Source of the DNA: Stentor coeruleus
Lineage: Eukaryota; Ciliophora; Heterotrichea; Heterotrichida; Stentoridae
Assembly: GCA_001970955.1 (NCBI GenBank)
Contig: MPUH01000965.1
Location: 1 to 28,056 of the forward strand
DNA: 28,056 nt
Direction of reading: 5' to 3'
Each line of letters opens with the position of its first letter. Position 1 is the stretch's first letter. A model generated the notes under the pieces. That model was not told where the DNA came from and searched no databases. It saw only the letters and a list, made by a program, of their open reading frames with translations. Shown here one piece after another: positions 10,535 through 19,880 of the stretch. The translations under genes and the position numbers were made by a program.

Positions 10535-11182
10535 ATGTCAAAAGAAAGAAAAAAAAATAAACCCGCAAACAAGCCAAAAATTGATGTGAAATATATGGAG
10601 GACTTAACAAATGTGGCCTTGCTGCTTAGTAACAATACAAATACTGATATTGTATCCTCATCTTCTAGTCATGAGGAAATGAAATACCCAATTGTGAAAA
10701 ATTCTTTAGAAAGGCACCCATTATTAGCTAGAAACCAACCAAGATACCGTAAATACAGTACTGGATCTGTTTATCATCAAGCATCTCGTTTTGCCTCATA
10801 TATTTCTTCATCAACTAATATTACCAGTTCAGTCTCAGGTTCAGTAGAAGTGATAATAAGTGAAATTGAAAATCCATTAGTTGTTACACCTCATACAACT
10901 TTAAGCCGATCTCCTTTAGATGAAATTAGGGAAAGTCAATCAGAAGATGCTGAAGAGAAAGCTATTAAAAGCATCATAGATCAATATAGAATTCTTAACA
11001 ATTCTCGTTATAGTTATGACGAAGAAGCTTTAAATAAAAGTATGAAAGAAGTACAAAATACATTGGGCCAAAAGCAAAAGGAAAAAGATATTAAGAAATT
11101 ACAAGTTAGACTTCAAGTTTTACAAGTTTATAAACAAGAAAACTCAAGATCCACATGCAGAGATTATAGAAATTCATGTTGA
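10535..11182 (+). CDS. Small Ser-rich hypothetical protein with C-terminal coil
   Basis: A 215-residue frame from ATG (10535) to TGA (11180-11182), the only clear gene in the window that ends in TGA. I do not recognise the family. The N-terminus is strongly basic (MSKERKKNKPANKPKI). The middle is Ser/Thr-rich and probably disordered, with the stretch SSSSSHEE and several S-rich patches. About residues 135-200 are helical and charged, ending in a likely coiled coil (KQKEKDIKKLQVRLQVLQVY). No membrane segment or catalytic motif is visible. The true C-terminus could differ if one of the very short introns typical of heterotrichs lies near the end, but I could not identify one. It is paired head-to-head with the kelch gene, which may mean shared regulation. 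That it is a real gene is supported by its codon-like character, its length and the normal downstream skew. Confidence 0.6.
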   Translation: MSKERKKNKPANKPKIDVKYMEDLTNVALLLSNNTNTDIVSSSSSHEEMKYPIVKNSLERHPLLARNQPRYRKYSTGSVYHQASRFASYISSSTNITSSVSGSVEVIISEIENPLVVTPHTTLSRSPLDEIRESQSEDAEEKAIKSIIDQYRILNNSRYSYDEEALNKSMKEVQNTLGQKQKEKDIKKLQVRLQVLQVYKQENSRSTCRDYRNSC

Positions 11183-12029
11183 GCATATTTATAATTATAT
11201 GAAGGAATGATAAGAATTTAAATAATATGAATAAAGATTTTTAAAGGTTTAACTTTTTCTATTTGGATGTTATATATTTTAAGTTATTTAGAAATATAAT
11301 TAAGTTTGTGATGGTAGAATTTTTATAGATAAGGAGGATTTCTTGATAAAATACTTTTATAATTATTTAGGTTTAGTCGATGAAAAATTCATATTTATAG
11401 TTACCATATTAAGATAACCATTTAGTATTTATGTGTTAATAACCCTAGCATTTTATTAAGTATTAAATAATCATAAGAAGATAAAATATTTCATTTGAAC
11501 ATTCATAAATATTTCATTTGAATATGCTATGAAGTTTATTAAGATTTTATTGTAAAATTATTAAATTTATATTTACATACTTTAAATACAACCCATATGC
11601 CTATAATCAATATTTTCAAACAAATCTATATCCATTTAACTATACAACTATATATTTTCAATTATCTTAAATTCCTAATAAATCTTAATCCTTAACCAAA
11701 TTAATATTTTCCCATACAAACAACTTATCAACAAAAAATTCTTCAAAAACCCATACCTTTACATAACCCTCCTAAAAAAGCCAAAATTTCTCTAAAAAAA
11801 ATATCATATCCATTTACCAAACCTCAACAACTTACTTCGAAAATACCAAAAATATTCTCTTCATCTTCAAAAATCAATAAATTTATATATCATTTTATCT
11901 TAAATATCACATTTCCTTAATCACTCATAACCATTATCTTCCTTCCATCTCCATAAATCCAACACAACCACTTTCAAAATATTATATTATAACCAATTTC
12001 TATGAACTCAAAAAATAACAATATTGAAA
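11183..12029. other. Intergenic region with extreme, switching base skew
   Basis: It lies between two plus-strand genes. No ORF, RNA gene or repeat was recognised. The left part is G-rich and C-poor on the plus strand (11221-11400: 27 G, 6 C by direct count). The right part, leading into the next gene, is almost free of G (11641-12000: 86 C, 2 G). The switch falls near 11450-11550. I take the right part as promoter and leader DNA of the gene at 12030, by position. Confidence 0.7.
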
Positions 12030-13496
12030 ATGGAATATAAGATTAACGAGAATCATAGTTTCAACCAAAACACCTACGAAATCCTCATGGAAGAAACCTC
12101 AGAAGCATCTTCTAAAATAACTGAACTCTGCTTAGAAATTTCAGGAACTCCTGAGTATAAAAAATTGTTGTCTATAGAAGAACAGTTTAATTCAATTATG
12201 CACTCATGGATAGACCTAAGTGAATCATTAGTAAAACAAATCGCAAAACATAAAAAACATTCTAAAGAAATTATTATTAAAAATCAACGATACCGTGCTA
12301 TATCTGATGAAAAAATCCTAAAGCAAAAACGAAGACTTAGAGAAAAAGAAAGTAGTATCAAGTCAAAGCAAAGGTATATAAACAAAAGCTTAACTAAAAT
12401 TAGAAAATTGTGGAAAGGGAATCTTAAAGATATGGAGTGCAAAATCTTAGAACATAAAACAAGAAAACCTGAACTTAATGAAAAAATCGACAATATCAAA
12501 AACCAAATAATAAACGAAATAGTCAAAGAACCTGACCTATCTTTTATTGAAAGACAAAAAAAACTAGCAATAACTGAAGGTATAAATATAACAAGAAACC
12601 AAGCTTCAATCGAGCCGAGTCTGATTTTTTCCGAGCATTCCGAAGAACAAATAAACGAAAGTTATGCTTTTGAAGAGCTAATGAAAGAAATCGATGCACA
12701 AAAAGGTCCATCAAAAAGAAATCAGTCAAATATCTCAATAGAAAAATCATTTGGTGGGTGGAAAAGTGAATACGATAGCGAAAACGATAGTATCCTCCCA
12801 GTAAACCCTGCTGAGATAAAAAAAGCAATTGAAGTTCTAAAAAAAGCAAACCTTCTAAACCCTCAAAATGGAGGAGTTCTTCACAAACTTACTGATTTAA
12901 TCAAAGATCCTGATAATTCAGAAAGACTTGAACTGATACTTCAATTAATTAATTTTCATAGTAAACCATCACAAGACACAGTAAATAGTCTAGACATCAA
13001 ACCTGTCAAAGAGAAAAAATTATCAAGTCCAAATCTTATTGAATGTAAAGACTTTATTATATCTACAGAATCTCCTTTATCAAGCCAAAACAGCACAAAA
13101 CTCTTAACCCATCCTGAAGTTTTAAGAGAACATGAGCTTAATGATAACTTTCAATCAGAAAAACTTGATCATACACATATAGAAGAGTCTATAGAAATCC
13201 CATTTTTCGATGTTGATATGAGATTCGCGACTAGCGAATCAGCTAATAAACCTCCAAGACTTTCAGAAGATAATCATGGCCAACAAGAACTTTTAAGTCT
13301 TGATAATTATTCACCAACTGAAATCAAAGCTAGTCCTGTGAAAAAACAGACCACTTTAGACTACCAGTCCACTGGGATCAGCAGCCAAACTGGTTTCCGT
13401 TCCCGTATAACCTTGAAAACTGTAGGTTCAGAATTCTCACAAAAAGTTTTTACCCCTAGTTCAAAAAGCATAGAAGAAGCATTTAAAGATATGTAA
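12030..13496 (+). CDS. Coiled-coil hypothetical protein
   Basis: A 488-residue protein ending in TAA at 13494-13496. I take the ATG at 12030 as the start; the same frame opens six bases earlier only with a TTG at 12024, an unlikely start in a nuclear gene. Residues of about 15-170 are charged and helical with heptad-like spacing and long Lys/Glu/Arg runs (for example QKRRLREKESSIKSKQRY), so an extended coiled coil is likely. The middle holds acidic stretches and a leucine-rich helical piece (about 270-320, beginning PAEIKKAIEVLKKANLLNP). The C-terminal 150 residues are Ser/Thr/Pro-rich and probably disordered. I do not recognise the family; a cytoskeletal or basal-body role would be a guess. 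The gene is convergent with the one at 13524-13991, with only 27 bp between the stops, so their 3' UTRs must be very short or overlap. Confidence 0.7.
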   Translation: MEYKINENHSFNQNTYEILMEETSEASSKITELCLEISGTPEYKKLLSIEEQFNSIMHSWIDLSESLVKQIAKHKKHSKEIIIKNQRYRAISDEKILKQKRRLREKESSIKSKQRYINKSLTKIRKLWKGNLKDMECKILEHKTRKPELNEKIDNIKNQIINEIVKEPDLSFIERQKKLAITEGINITRNQASIEPSLIFSEHSEEQINESYAFEELMKEIDAQKGPSKRNQSNISIEKSFGGWKSEYDSENDSILPVNPAEIKKAIEVLKKANLLNPQNGGVLHKLTDLIKDPDNSERLELILQLINFHSKPSQDTVNSLDIKPVKEKKLSSPNLIECKDFIISTESPLSSQNSTKLLTHPEVLREHELNDNFQSEKLDHTHIEESIEIPFFDVDMRFATSESANKPPRLSEDNHGQQELLSLDNYSPTEIKASPVKKQTTLDYQSTGISSQTGFRSRITLKTVGSEFSQKVFTPSSKSIEEAFKDM

Positions 13497-13523
13497 TTAT
13501 AACTTAAAATTTATATCAAAATA

Positions 13524-13991
13524 TTAATCATTATCAAAAGAAATTTTTGCTAATAAAATTTTCAAATGTCTACCTGGAGTTGATATTTGTATATTTTTTT
13601 GACCCATTTTATATTGTGATAATGATGAGACGAGCTTAGGTTTTATAGAAAAAGATTGGTATTTTTTCTGACGTTTTTGGGGATCTGGAAGGAGAGATGT
13701 ACTTTTTGGTGTGATTTGGCTTTGCTTTAGGGTGATACTGTTGGATAATATTTTTTTACGTTTGTTTAATTGTCCTGATTTTTGTAAAAATTCAGTTTGT
13801 CGTTGACGTGATACATCAATGTAGACGGGTTTTATGATAGAGTTCATGTTGGTATTTTCGAAAACTTTAGATGGGCAAAACTGTGGCATGTTCCAGTTTT
13901 TGGTGAATCGGTTTATTGTGTTGAAGGGGATTGTGAATTTTTTTGGCATGTCGTAGTTTATCATTTCCAATAAAGTTAGAGGTTTTTCCAT
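13524..13991 (-). CDS. Small basic hypothetical protein
   Basis: A 155-residue frame, ATG at 13991 to TAA at 13524. It is strongly basic, rich in Lys, Gln and Ser, and lacks membrane segments, a signal peptide or any motif I know. Short recognisable features are a Pro-containing N-terminal third (MPKKFTIPFNTINRF), a basic cluster (QLNKRKKIL) and an S/P-rich middle (KSTSLLPDPQKRQKK), suggesting a mostly disordered protein. Support for it being real: it opens with ATG, its upstream DNA has the G-rich plus-strand skew shown by other minus-strand genes here (14041-14100: 18 G, 1 C), and it sits tail-to-tail with the preceding gene with no wasted space. Function unknown. Confidence 0.55.
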   Translation of the reverse strand: MEKPLTLLEMINYDMPKKFTIPFNTINRFTKNWNMPQFCPSKVFENTNMNSIIKPVYIDVSRQRQTEFLQKSGQLNKRKKILSNSITLKQSQITPKSTSLLPDPQKRQKKYQSFSIKPKLVSSLSQYKMGQKNIQISTPGRHLKILLAKISFDND

Positions 13992-15478
13992 TTATAATAA
14001 GATGATTTTTTAAGATGCTTGTTAGGATTTTTGGTAGTTGTTGGGAGTGGATGGTTTTAGGAATTTGACTGAAAAGTTTAGAAGATTTTTTTATGGTTTG
14101 AAGAATTGCATTGAAGATATGGAAAAATGGATTTCGTTGTTGTTTATTTGTAATAGAAGGTTATAATTTTTGCATGATATAATAGAAATAAGTTTGAGGA
14201 TGATTAGTGAAAATTTAATAAAAAATTAATGAAAAGATTAGGTTTGGTGTCGTATTTATATTTTTTTTTACTGTTTACTAAAAAGAAGTAATATTATAGA
14301 TATTATAATTTCCCTTACTAATAGGGAGATTTTAGTATTAGCATAATTCAATGGGAATATTTATTTTAAGTTCAATGAGCTAATAGACTTGATATTCAAT
14401 TAAGCATTTTATGTCAAATACTAAGATGCATAAATATTCTACCCAAAACTTAAAATTCCCAGTATCCTTAAATTTTTCATTTTAAATATCATTCCTTCTG
14501 TCTCCATAGCCAGTATTATCATACCAAGATACCTAATTATTTAGTAACCCTAAATATCAAGAATCTTATTTCAAATATATTTTATAAAAAGTATTCAATT
14601 AAAATTCCCTTTTATTCAAATTATGGTACGGTCGCACTTTACCTTATACAAACCTTTTCACCATCTTATAATATTTTCCTGTGTTTATTATTTTATTAGA
14701 AGCTTACAAGTAATTATGGTTAAACCTAAAAGTATACTCCATACCTTTAGGCACTTGTATAAATCATTAATCTCTCATTTCAGAAGCTTGAACTAGCTGA
14801 AATCAATACAATTATTTCAAAAACTTAAAGAAAAAGTTTATTACTCCAGACCTTTTTATACAATCATATAACAAATATTTGCACCTTAAAAATCCAAACC
14901 TACCAAAGCAGTGAAAAACTTTTAAAACACAAAATCTTCTAAGCATTGAGTTCCATAAAGCTCTCTTACAGTTTCCTTTTTTTCTAAGAATCTCCACTTA
15001 CAATCCCAATCTTCACACCTCCAAGTTCCCTTTTCTCTAATCTTTTCACCTTTCCCTCTATCAAAATTATTTTTCTCACACAAACTTTGTCTCCAAAAAA
15101 AAAACAGGGTAAAATCATCCTTGTAGTAAAAAAGCACACAGCACTTATTTAGCTTCCTATCATAAAAATTAATAATTCCAATCTTCTATAAAAACAAACA
15201 ACATAATCATTCTCTAACCCTAATCCTCAGACTTAAAATATGTGTCAGTTATACCTCACCATTAGACACATAATTATGGTTTTAATTGATTAACTCTCCT
15301 TGATCAATTGTGCAACCAAAAACAAACCCAATCTTTAAAGGGTAAAAAACGCCATAGAAAAATGCCCTTTTTTAACGCATTCTCTTCTGGACCCAGCGAT
15401 TTTTTTTCTAATATTTTATTTCCCCAACCGAAATAACCGCAGACTATAGAATTTAAATATATGTAATATAATTCTAAA
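13992..15478. other. 1.5 kb divergent intergenic region
   Basis: It lies between the starts of a minus-strand gene (13991) and a plus-strand gene (15479), so it must hold both promoters. The left 250 bp are G-rich and C-poor; from about 14400 rightward the plus strand is C-rich and G-poor, as expected for two outward-facing 5' flanks. The gap is long for this window, and a short gene or RNA may be hidden in it. I found none I can support. A minus-strand frame at 14922-15137 was considered and rejected. Confidence 0.5.
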
Positions 15479-17900
15479 ATGGGAGATTCAATGCTACTAT
15501 GCGAAGAATGCGGTGATGATCCTGCGCTTTTCGAATGTACTGAGTGTGAGCAGAAACTCTGTAAATTCTGTGATGAAAGCATTCATCGTGGAGGTAAAAG
15601 GAAGACACATAAACGTCAGGATTTATGCCATGAGTGTAAATCTATTTCCACACAAAAATGTTGTACTTGTTCAGTGAGTTTGTGTAATGTTTGTATGACG
15701 NACTAGGGAATTTTCCACACAAAAATGTTGTACTTGTTCAGTGAGTTTGTGTAATGTTTGTATGACGAATCACTCTGGCCACAATATGCAGAAAATTAAC
15801 AGCAAAAGCACAGTAGCTGTATATTGGGACCTAAACGGGCAAACAGTTGTATCAGGAGAAGATATATCCTTGACTATAGAGAGTGTTGAAAGAATATATG
15901 ATTCCATAGAAATGTTCAAAGTGTATGGCGAAGGGTATTATAAGCATAAAGGACTTTTGGACAAATACGGAGTCGAATACTATCGTCCAGAAGGCATTCG
16001 GGATTCTGAAGCATTACTTATAGACATCTCCCTCATCAACAAGGATAAAATAACTGACATTCTACTTATATCTTCAAAAGCTCAACAGCTAAGAGTTCAT
16101 TTGAATCAAATTCAATCAGGCCTTGGCAACGTTAAAATTTACATCAGTTTGGGTTTTCCTTCAATAAACCCTATACCTTTATCTGACTTGCCAGTAGAAA
16201 CCAAACAATATCTTTTGCCGCCAAAAATCAACCCAATCAGAACTTCATCAACTGAACAGAGAAATACTGAAAAAACTACAATAAACCAGTTCCCTATATA
16301 CCAAAACTTTCAAAGAAAAAAAGGTCAGATTTATGCACATGACCATTTATTAACATATCTAAAAGAACTTGCAGATACAGGGTTTATTATGCATGATGCA
16401 GGATGGCTTTGTAAAAACTTTGCCCAAAAGTCTAGGATAAGTATAGAACAAGCTACATGTATAATAAAAGAAGTTGAGAAAATTGGGCATGTTTACACAA
16501 GTGAAAGGACTTTTGGGGATTTGAAGACAATGTTTTTTACTAGTCTAAAACTTGAAAGTTTGAGTTTAGAAGTACTTTTATGGACTTTGAGGTCTTTAAA
16601 AGTAGATGAAATGCTCCCTACTGAGAGAGCTGTGCAATCAAGGATGAAAGAAGTTTTTGATTTTAAAGTATCACAAGCAGAATGGGGATGTTTGCTTGAA
16701 GTTTGTAGAGGAATGTATAAACATACTCATACAAAAAGTGCTCCTGAGAAAGTTAAGACTAATTATTCGCTGTTTTCATCGTATCAGAGCCTTTTTAGTA
16801 ATTCAACACCTGTGTTTGATGTTAAAGAAATGCTGGATCCAGTTACTGGACAAAAAGTTCATGTGATTTATCCTAAGGATGAGGAATGGGAGTCTAAAGA
16901 TCAGCATATAAAAGAAGGTGACAGTCTTGGAGTTAAAAACACTCCAGATTGGAAAGCTTATGTTGATTTTTTATCAGAATATTTTTCCTTTTGTAAACCA
17001 GGAGATGACTCAAGGGCAATTCCTGGAGGTAGGTATGGTTGTGCACAATTTCTCAAGCTTTGTGGAAATCAAAGACTAAGAGAATGCTCGCTTGGTAAAT
17101 TAAGCTATATGGTCCAATTATCTATTGATGAAGACCTTTTAAGATATCATAAAACTCTACTTATATGGGTTCCAAGTTCTAATAAAATTACTACAGATAA
17201 AGAAAATAATGAAAAACTCATGACAATACAAAAAACTATAATAGAAATACTCAAAGATAGCAAGGATGGGATGTCCCTTGCTCAATTGCCATTGTATATA
17301 AGAAGAAAATTAAATTTTTCATTAGATATATCAGAATTAGGTTTTGCAAAACTAAAAGACTTACTTTTGACTATGCCTGAAGTCGAAATAGAACTTCGAG
17401 GTACAAATCATCCTTTTGCAGTATATAAATCTAAATTTAAACGCAATAAGGAAGAAGGGCTTAAAAAAGTTCTTGATGAAATATTGACAGAAAACATAAA
17501 AGGTCTTCCGGGACAAAAACTTGAAATTATGTTAAGTTCTAAATTGGGTTATTTTGTAAATTGGGGTGAGTTTAAATGTGCGAATATTTATGAATATATA
17601 CAGAAAAAAACTCTTGGGATTTTTGAGATAACAGGGTTAGAAGATGCGAAAATTGTGATGAAGTCTAAGAAAAAGCAGGCTGAGATAGGGCATTCAAGTA
17701 GTAGTTCTAGAGTTAGTGGTGAAAATGTAGATATTTTTATTAAGGTGTCTTCGGAAAATGGTGATGAAGATATTGTTCCTGAAGAACCGATGAGTAGATA
17801 TCATAAAGCTTGGACTGGTCAAGAGATGAATAGAAACCCTTATGCTTATGAAGCTTATTTTGACCCTTTTACATATAAAACTCCACCAGGTTTTAATTAG
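15479..17900 (+). CDS. Tandem B-box zinc finger / NYN-like / LOTUS (OST-HTH) protein
   Basis: An unmerged assembly overlap (15645-15767) breaks the frame. Removing its 67 bp restores one frame from ATG 15479 to TAG 17898-17900, 784 residues. Domains: B-box 1 (C8, C11, C20, C23, C28, C31, H36, H44); B-box 2 (C50, C53, C61, C64, C69, C72, H76, H79); a NYN/PIN-like Rossmann domain at about 88-205, opening VAVYWDLNGQ (D95) with a second acidic strand (D153, D160); a conserved helical region at about 262-390; and two LOTUS/OST-HTH winged helices at about 558-628 (MSLAQLPLYIRRKL) and 637-705 (LPGQKLEIMLSSKLGYF). NYN domains are usually RNases, and LOTUS domains bind RNA (including G4) or RNA-helicase partners, as in MARF1. 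Where active NYN domains have SGDxDF, this one has SSKAQQ, so the third metal ligand is gone and the nuclease is probably dead or weak. I infer an RNA-binding regulator. Domain calls are by eye; the B-boxes and second LOTUS are the firmest. Confidence 0.75.
15645..15767. repeat. Frame-breaking unmerged overlap (N at 15701)
   Basis: Bases 15645-15700 recur exactly at 15712-15767, separated by an N and ten bases (15702-15711) that match nothing nearby and look like low-quality read end. The offset is 67, which is not a multiple of three, so the annotated frame is lost here. Both copies encode the same part of the second B-box (ending CNVCMT). This is an assembly error, not a biological duplication. 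Confidence 0.92.
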
Positions 17901-18310
17901 ATATACTATTTTTTAGGATAGATTTTGTATTTTCAGTTGGTAAAATTGATTTTGGATTTAGATATGATATAGCAAATGCTCTGAGGGAAATGAAAAATAA
18001 TATTTTGGTTAAATAATGGAATTTGAACTGTGAGATAAATAATATATTAATAGAATTGCTGATTTAGATTGAGAAAGATAGGAAATATAAGGAATTACAT
18101 GTGCTATAAATAATAAAATAAAGGTATAATTTTATATTAAGACTATCAAGTTAAGAGCTAACATAATATTGAAAATAAACTTTTGTTGTATAAAAGTAAT
18201 TTATACAAAATCTAAATAAAATATAATAAATACCATACACTCATTCATAAGTAACTCTAATCTAAAATCCTAATACTTTAAAATATCACTATCAAGTAAC
18301 TAATATAATC
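17901..18310. other. Intergenic region, 410 bp
   Basis: Between two plus-strand genes. The left part is G-rich (17941-18060: 22 G, 5 C); the last 130 bases before the carboxypeptidase-like gene are C-rich with almost no G. No ORF or RNA gene is visible. The right part is presumably promoter and leader DNA. Confidence 0.6.
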
Positions 18311-19657
18311 ATGCTAAAGAAACATTTATATCTCATCCTATTACTCTTTTTCATATCAAAAGTTTATTCTGATACAGATGGTCCCTGTAAATTAACAGAA
18401 AGCATATTACCAGGCCTTACAAGTTACTCTGGAGAGATAATTGTCAACTCTTCAACAGGTTCTTCTTTATTTTATTGGATGTTTCAACGTATTGGGGGTA
18501 ATATAAACAAGGATTTTTATCCACTTGTCATATGGTTGCAAGGTGGTCCTGGTTGTTCAAGTGAAGTTGGTATGATTGGTGAAAGAATATCACCACTTTT
18601 TATTAACAACTCCGGACAGGCTTATTATAACAATTTAACTTGGGCATCTTCTGTGCATTTACTTGCTGTTGATTTTCCTTATGGTGTAGGATTTTCTTAC
18701 CCTACAGCTTGGAGTGATTGGGTTACAAATTCTGTAGATGCTGGGAAAATATTTTATCAGTTTATACAGAGGATTATACAAAAATACCCAAATTGGATGA
18801 AAAGGGATATTTATATTTTTGGACATGGATATAGTGGGCATTTTATACCATCTATATCTAATACAATACTTTTATATAATTCTCAAATCCAATCAAATGA
18901 TAGTTCTTTTATAAATATTAAAGGTATTGGACTAGGTGACCCATGGATAAATGGGATTTATCAAACTATGTTTTATGATACAATGAGTTTAAGTTTGGGA
19001 ATGATAAATCCTAAACAAAGTTCTATTATTAGTTTATATGAAAATNTAAATCCTAAACAAAGTTCTATTATTAGTTTATATGAAAATTATGTGATTGGGA
19101 ATGTGTCAACTAGTCCACAAGAAGCTATGATAAGTTATCAGAATTTATTGAATTATATCTATAATGCAACTGGATATACAGAATTAGTTAACTTGAATAA
19201 TCCTGATGGTCAGAGTTTTGGAGGATTAAATGATTATTTTTCTAACCCTTCAGTTAAAAGTAGTCTTAATGTTCCTGAGAATGCTAATTGGGCTAATTGT
19301 ACTAGTTCAGTTTATATGAATTTCACTGATGATTATTTTGTATCTTATTCAGGAAATTTTACAGGGATTTTATCTAATATTAAAGTTTTGATTTGGAGCG
19401 GACAAAATGATATTTTATTTAATACAATTGGGTTACAGACTGTGATGAAATCTTTTCAGTGGTCAGGGACAAGCAAGTTTTTATCCACTCGAAGAAACGA
19501 ATGGTATGTTATGAATCAGATGGCTGGATATGTTATGGCATATAGCAATTTAACATATGTCCAAGTTGTTGATGCTGGATACTTTTCTCCATATGACCAA
19601 CCAATTGCAGTGCGCGATATGGTCTTTAGATTTATTTTCAATCAGGGATGGAACTAG
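18311..19657 (+). CDS. Secreted serine carboxypeptidase-like (S10) protein, probably inactive
   Basis: The frame runs ATG 18311 to TAG 19655-19657. It reads as 448 residues, but 14 are an in-frame assembly duplication (19005-19087), so the real length is 434, normal for family S10. Residues 1-20 are a clean signal peptide (MLKKHLYLILLLFFISKVYS). The body shows the S10 alpha/beta-hydrolase: WLQGGPGCSS at 75-84, DFPYGVGFSY at 121-130 and the end PYDQPIAVRDMVFRFI. About ten N-glycosylation sequons support travel through the ER to a vacuole or the exterior. The catalytic triad is broken. The nucleophile motif GESY[AG]G is GHGYSG at 171-176, with Gly at the Ser position; the histidine motif AGHMVPYDQP is AGYFSPYDQP, with Tyr for His; only the Asp (SGQNDILFN) remains. 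Closest in style to CPVL-type enzymes. I infer a pseudo-enzyme, perhaps a binding or scaffold protein. It is convergent with GRWD1. Confidence 0.88.
   Translation: MLKKHLYLILLLFFISKVYSDTDGPCKLTESILPGLTSYSGEIIVNSSTGSSLFYWMFQRIGGNINKDFYPLVIWLQGGPGCSSEVGMIGERISPLFINNSGQAYYNNLTWASSVHLLAVDFPYGVGFSYPTAWSDWVTNSVDAGKIFYQFIQRIIQKYPNWMKRDIYIFGHGYSGHFIPSISNTILLYNSQIQSNDSSFINIKGIGLGDPWINGIYQTMFYDTMSLSLGMINPKQSSIISLYENXNPKQSSIISLYENYVIGNVSTSPQEAMISYQNLLNYIYNATGYTELVNLNNPDGQSFGGLNDYFSNPSVKSSLNVPENANWANCTSSVYMNFTDDYFVSYSGNFTGILSNIKVLIWSGQNDILFNTIGLQTVMKSFQWSGTSKFLSTRRNEWYVMNQMAGYVMAYSNLTYVQVVDAGYFSPYDQPIAVRDMVFRFIFNQGWN
19005..19087. repeat. In-frame unmerged overlap (N at 19046)
   Basis: Forty-one bases at 19005-19045 recur exactly at 19047-19087 around a single N. 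The offset of 42 keeps the frame, so the carboxypeptidase-like protein gains 14 false residues (a second NPKQSSIISLYEN and an X). Same signature as the other three N positions; an assembly error. Confidence 0.92.
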
Positions 19658-19880
19658 TTATCTATAAAATTCTTAATATTTAACTATAAAATCCTCTAAA
19701 TTCTCCAAATCATCAACCATAATCTCAATTTCAGGCACTTTTAAAACAATTCCTATTTCCCTTATCCAAAACCTCATCTTTATTTTCCTGCCTAAAACTT
19801 TCCCCCACAACCAAACATAAAAATAAAAATCAGAAAAACTCCATATTTATAATCATAAATCCTTAAACACCTCTAAATAA
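19658..19880. other. Convergent 3' region almost devoid of G
   Basis: A 223 bp gap between two stop codons facing each other. By direct count 19681-19860 has 47 C and 4 G. No hairpin terminator or RNA gene is seen. It must hold both 3' UTRs. The skew follows the side of the minus-strand GRWD1 gene. Confidence 0.7.

Noticed and set aside
12024..12029. TTG start codon for the coiled-coil gene
   Set aside because: An in-frame ATG follows six bases later, and non-ATG starts are rare in nuclear genes.
14922..15137. Minus-strand 71-codon frame with a GTWRCEDWDC motif resembling a RanBP2-type zinc finger
   Set aside because: The second Cys pair is absent in this frame, and the Trp/Gly/Glu/Lys-rich translation is what a G-rich, C-poor strand produces. 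It lies in the C-rich 5' flank of the plus-strand B-box gene. A frameshift in the A-run near 14990 could restore one Cys, so it is not fully excluded.
15304..15582. Minus-strand 92-codon frame overlapping the B-box gene start
   Set aside because: It is antisense to cysteine-rich zinc-finger codons, which give Ser/His-rich nonsense on the other strand.
15741..17900. A separate gene starting at MSLCNVCMT (15741), with a second truncated B-box gene at 15479-15706
   Set aside because: The first nine codons duplicate the end of the upstream frame across an N; collapsing the 67-bp repeat puts both frames in register as one protein.
19005..19087. True tandem duplication of 14 residues in the carboxypeptidase-like protein
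   Set aside because: The copies are identical at the DNA level and separated by an N, the same signature as three other joins in the window.
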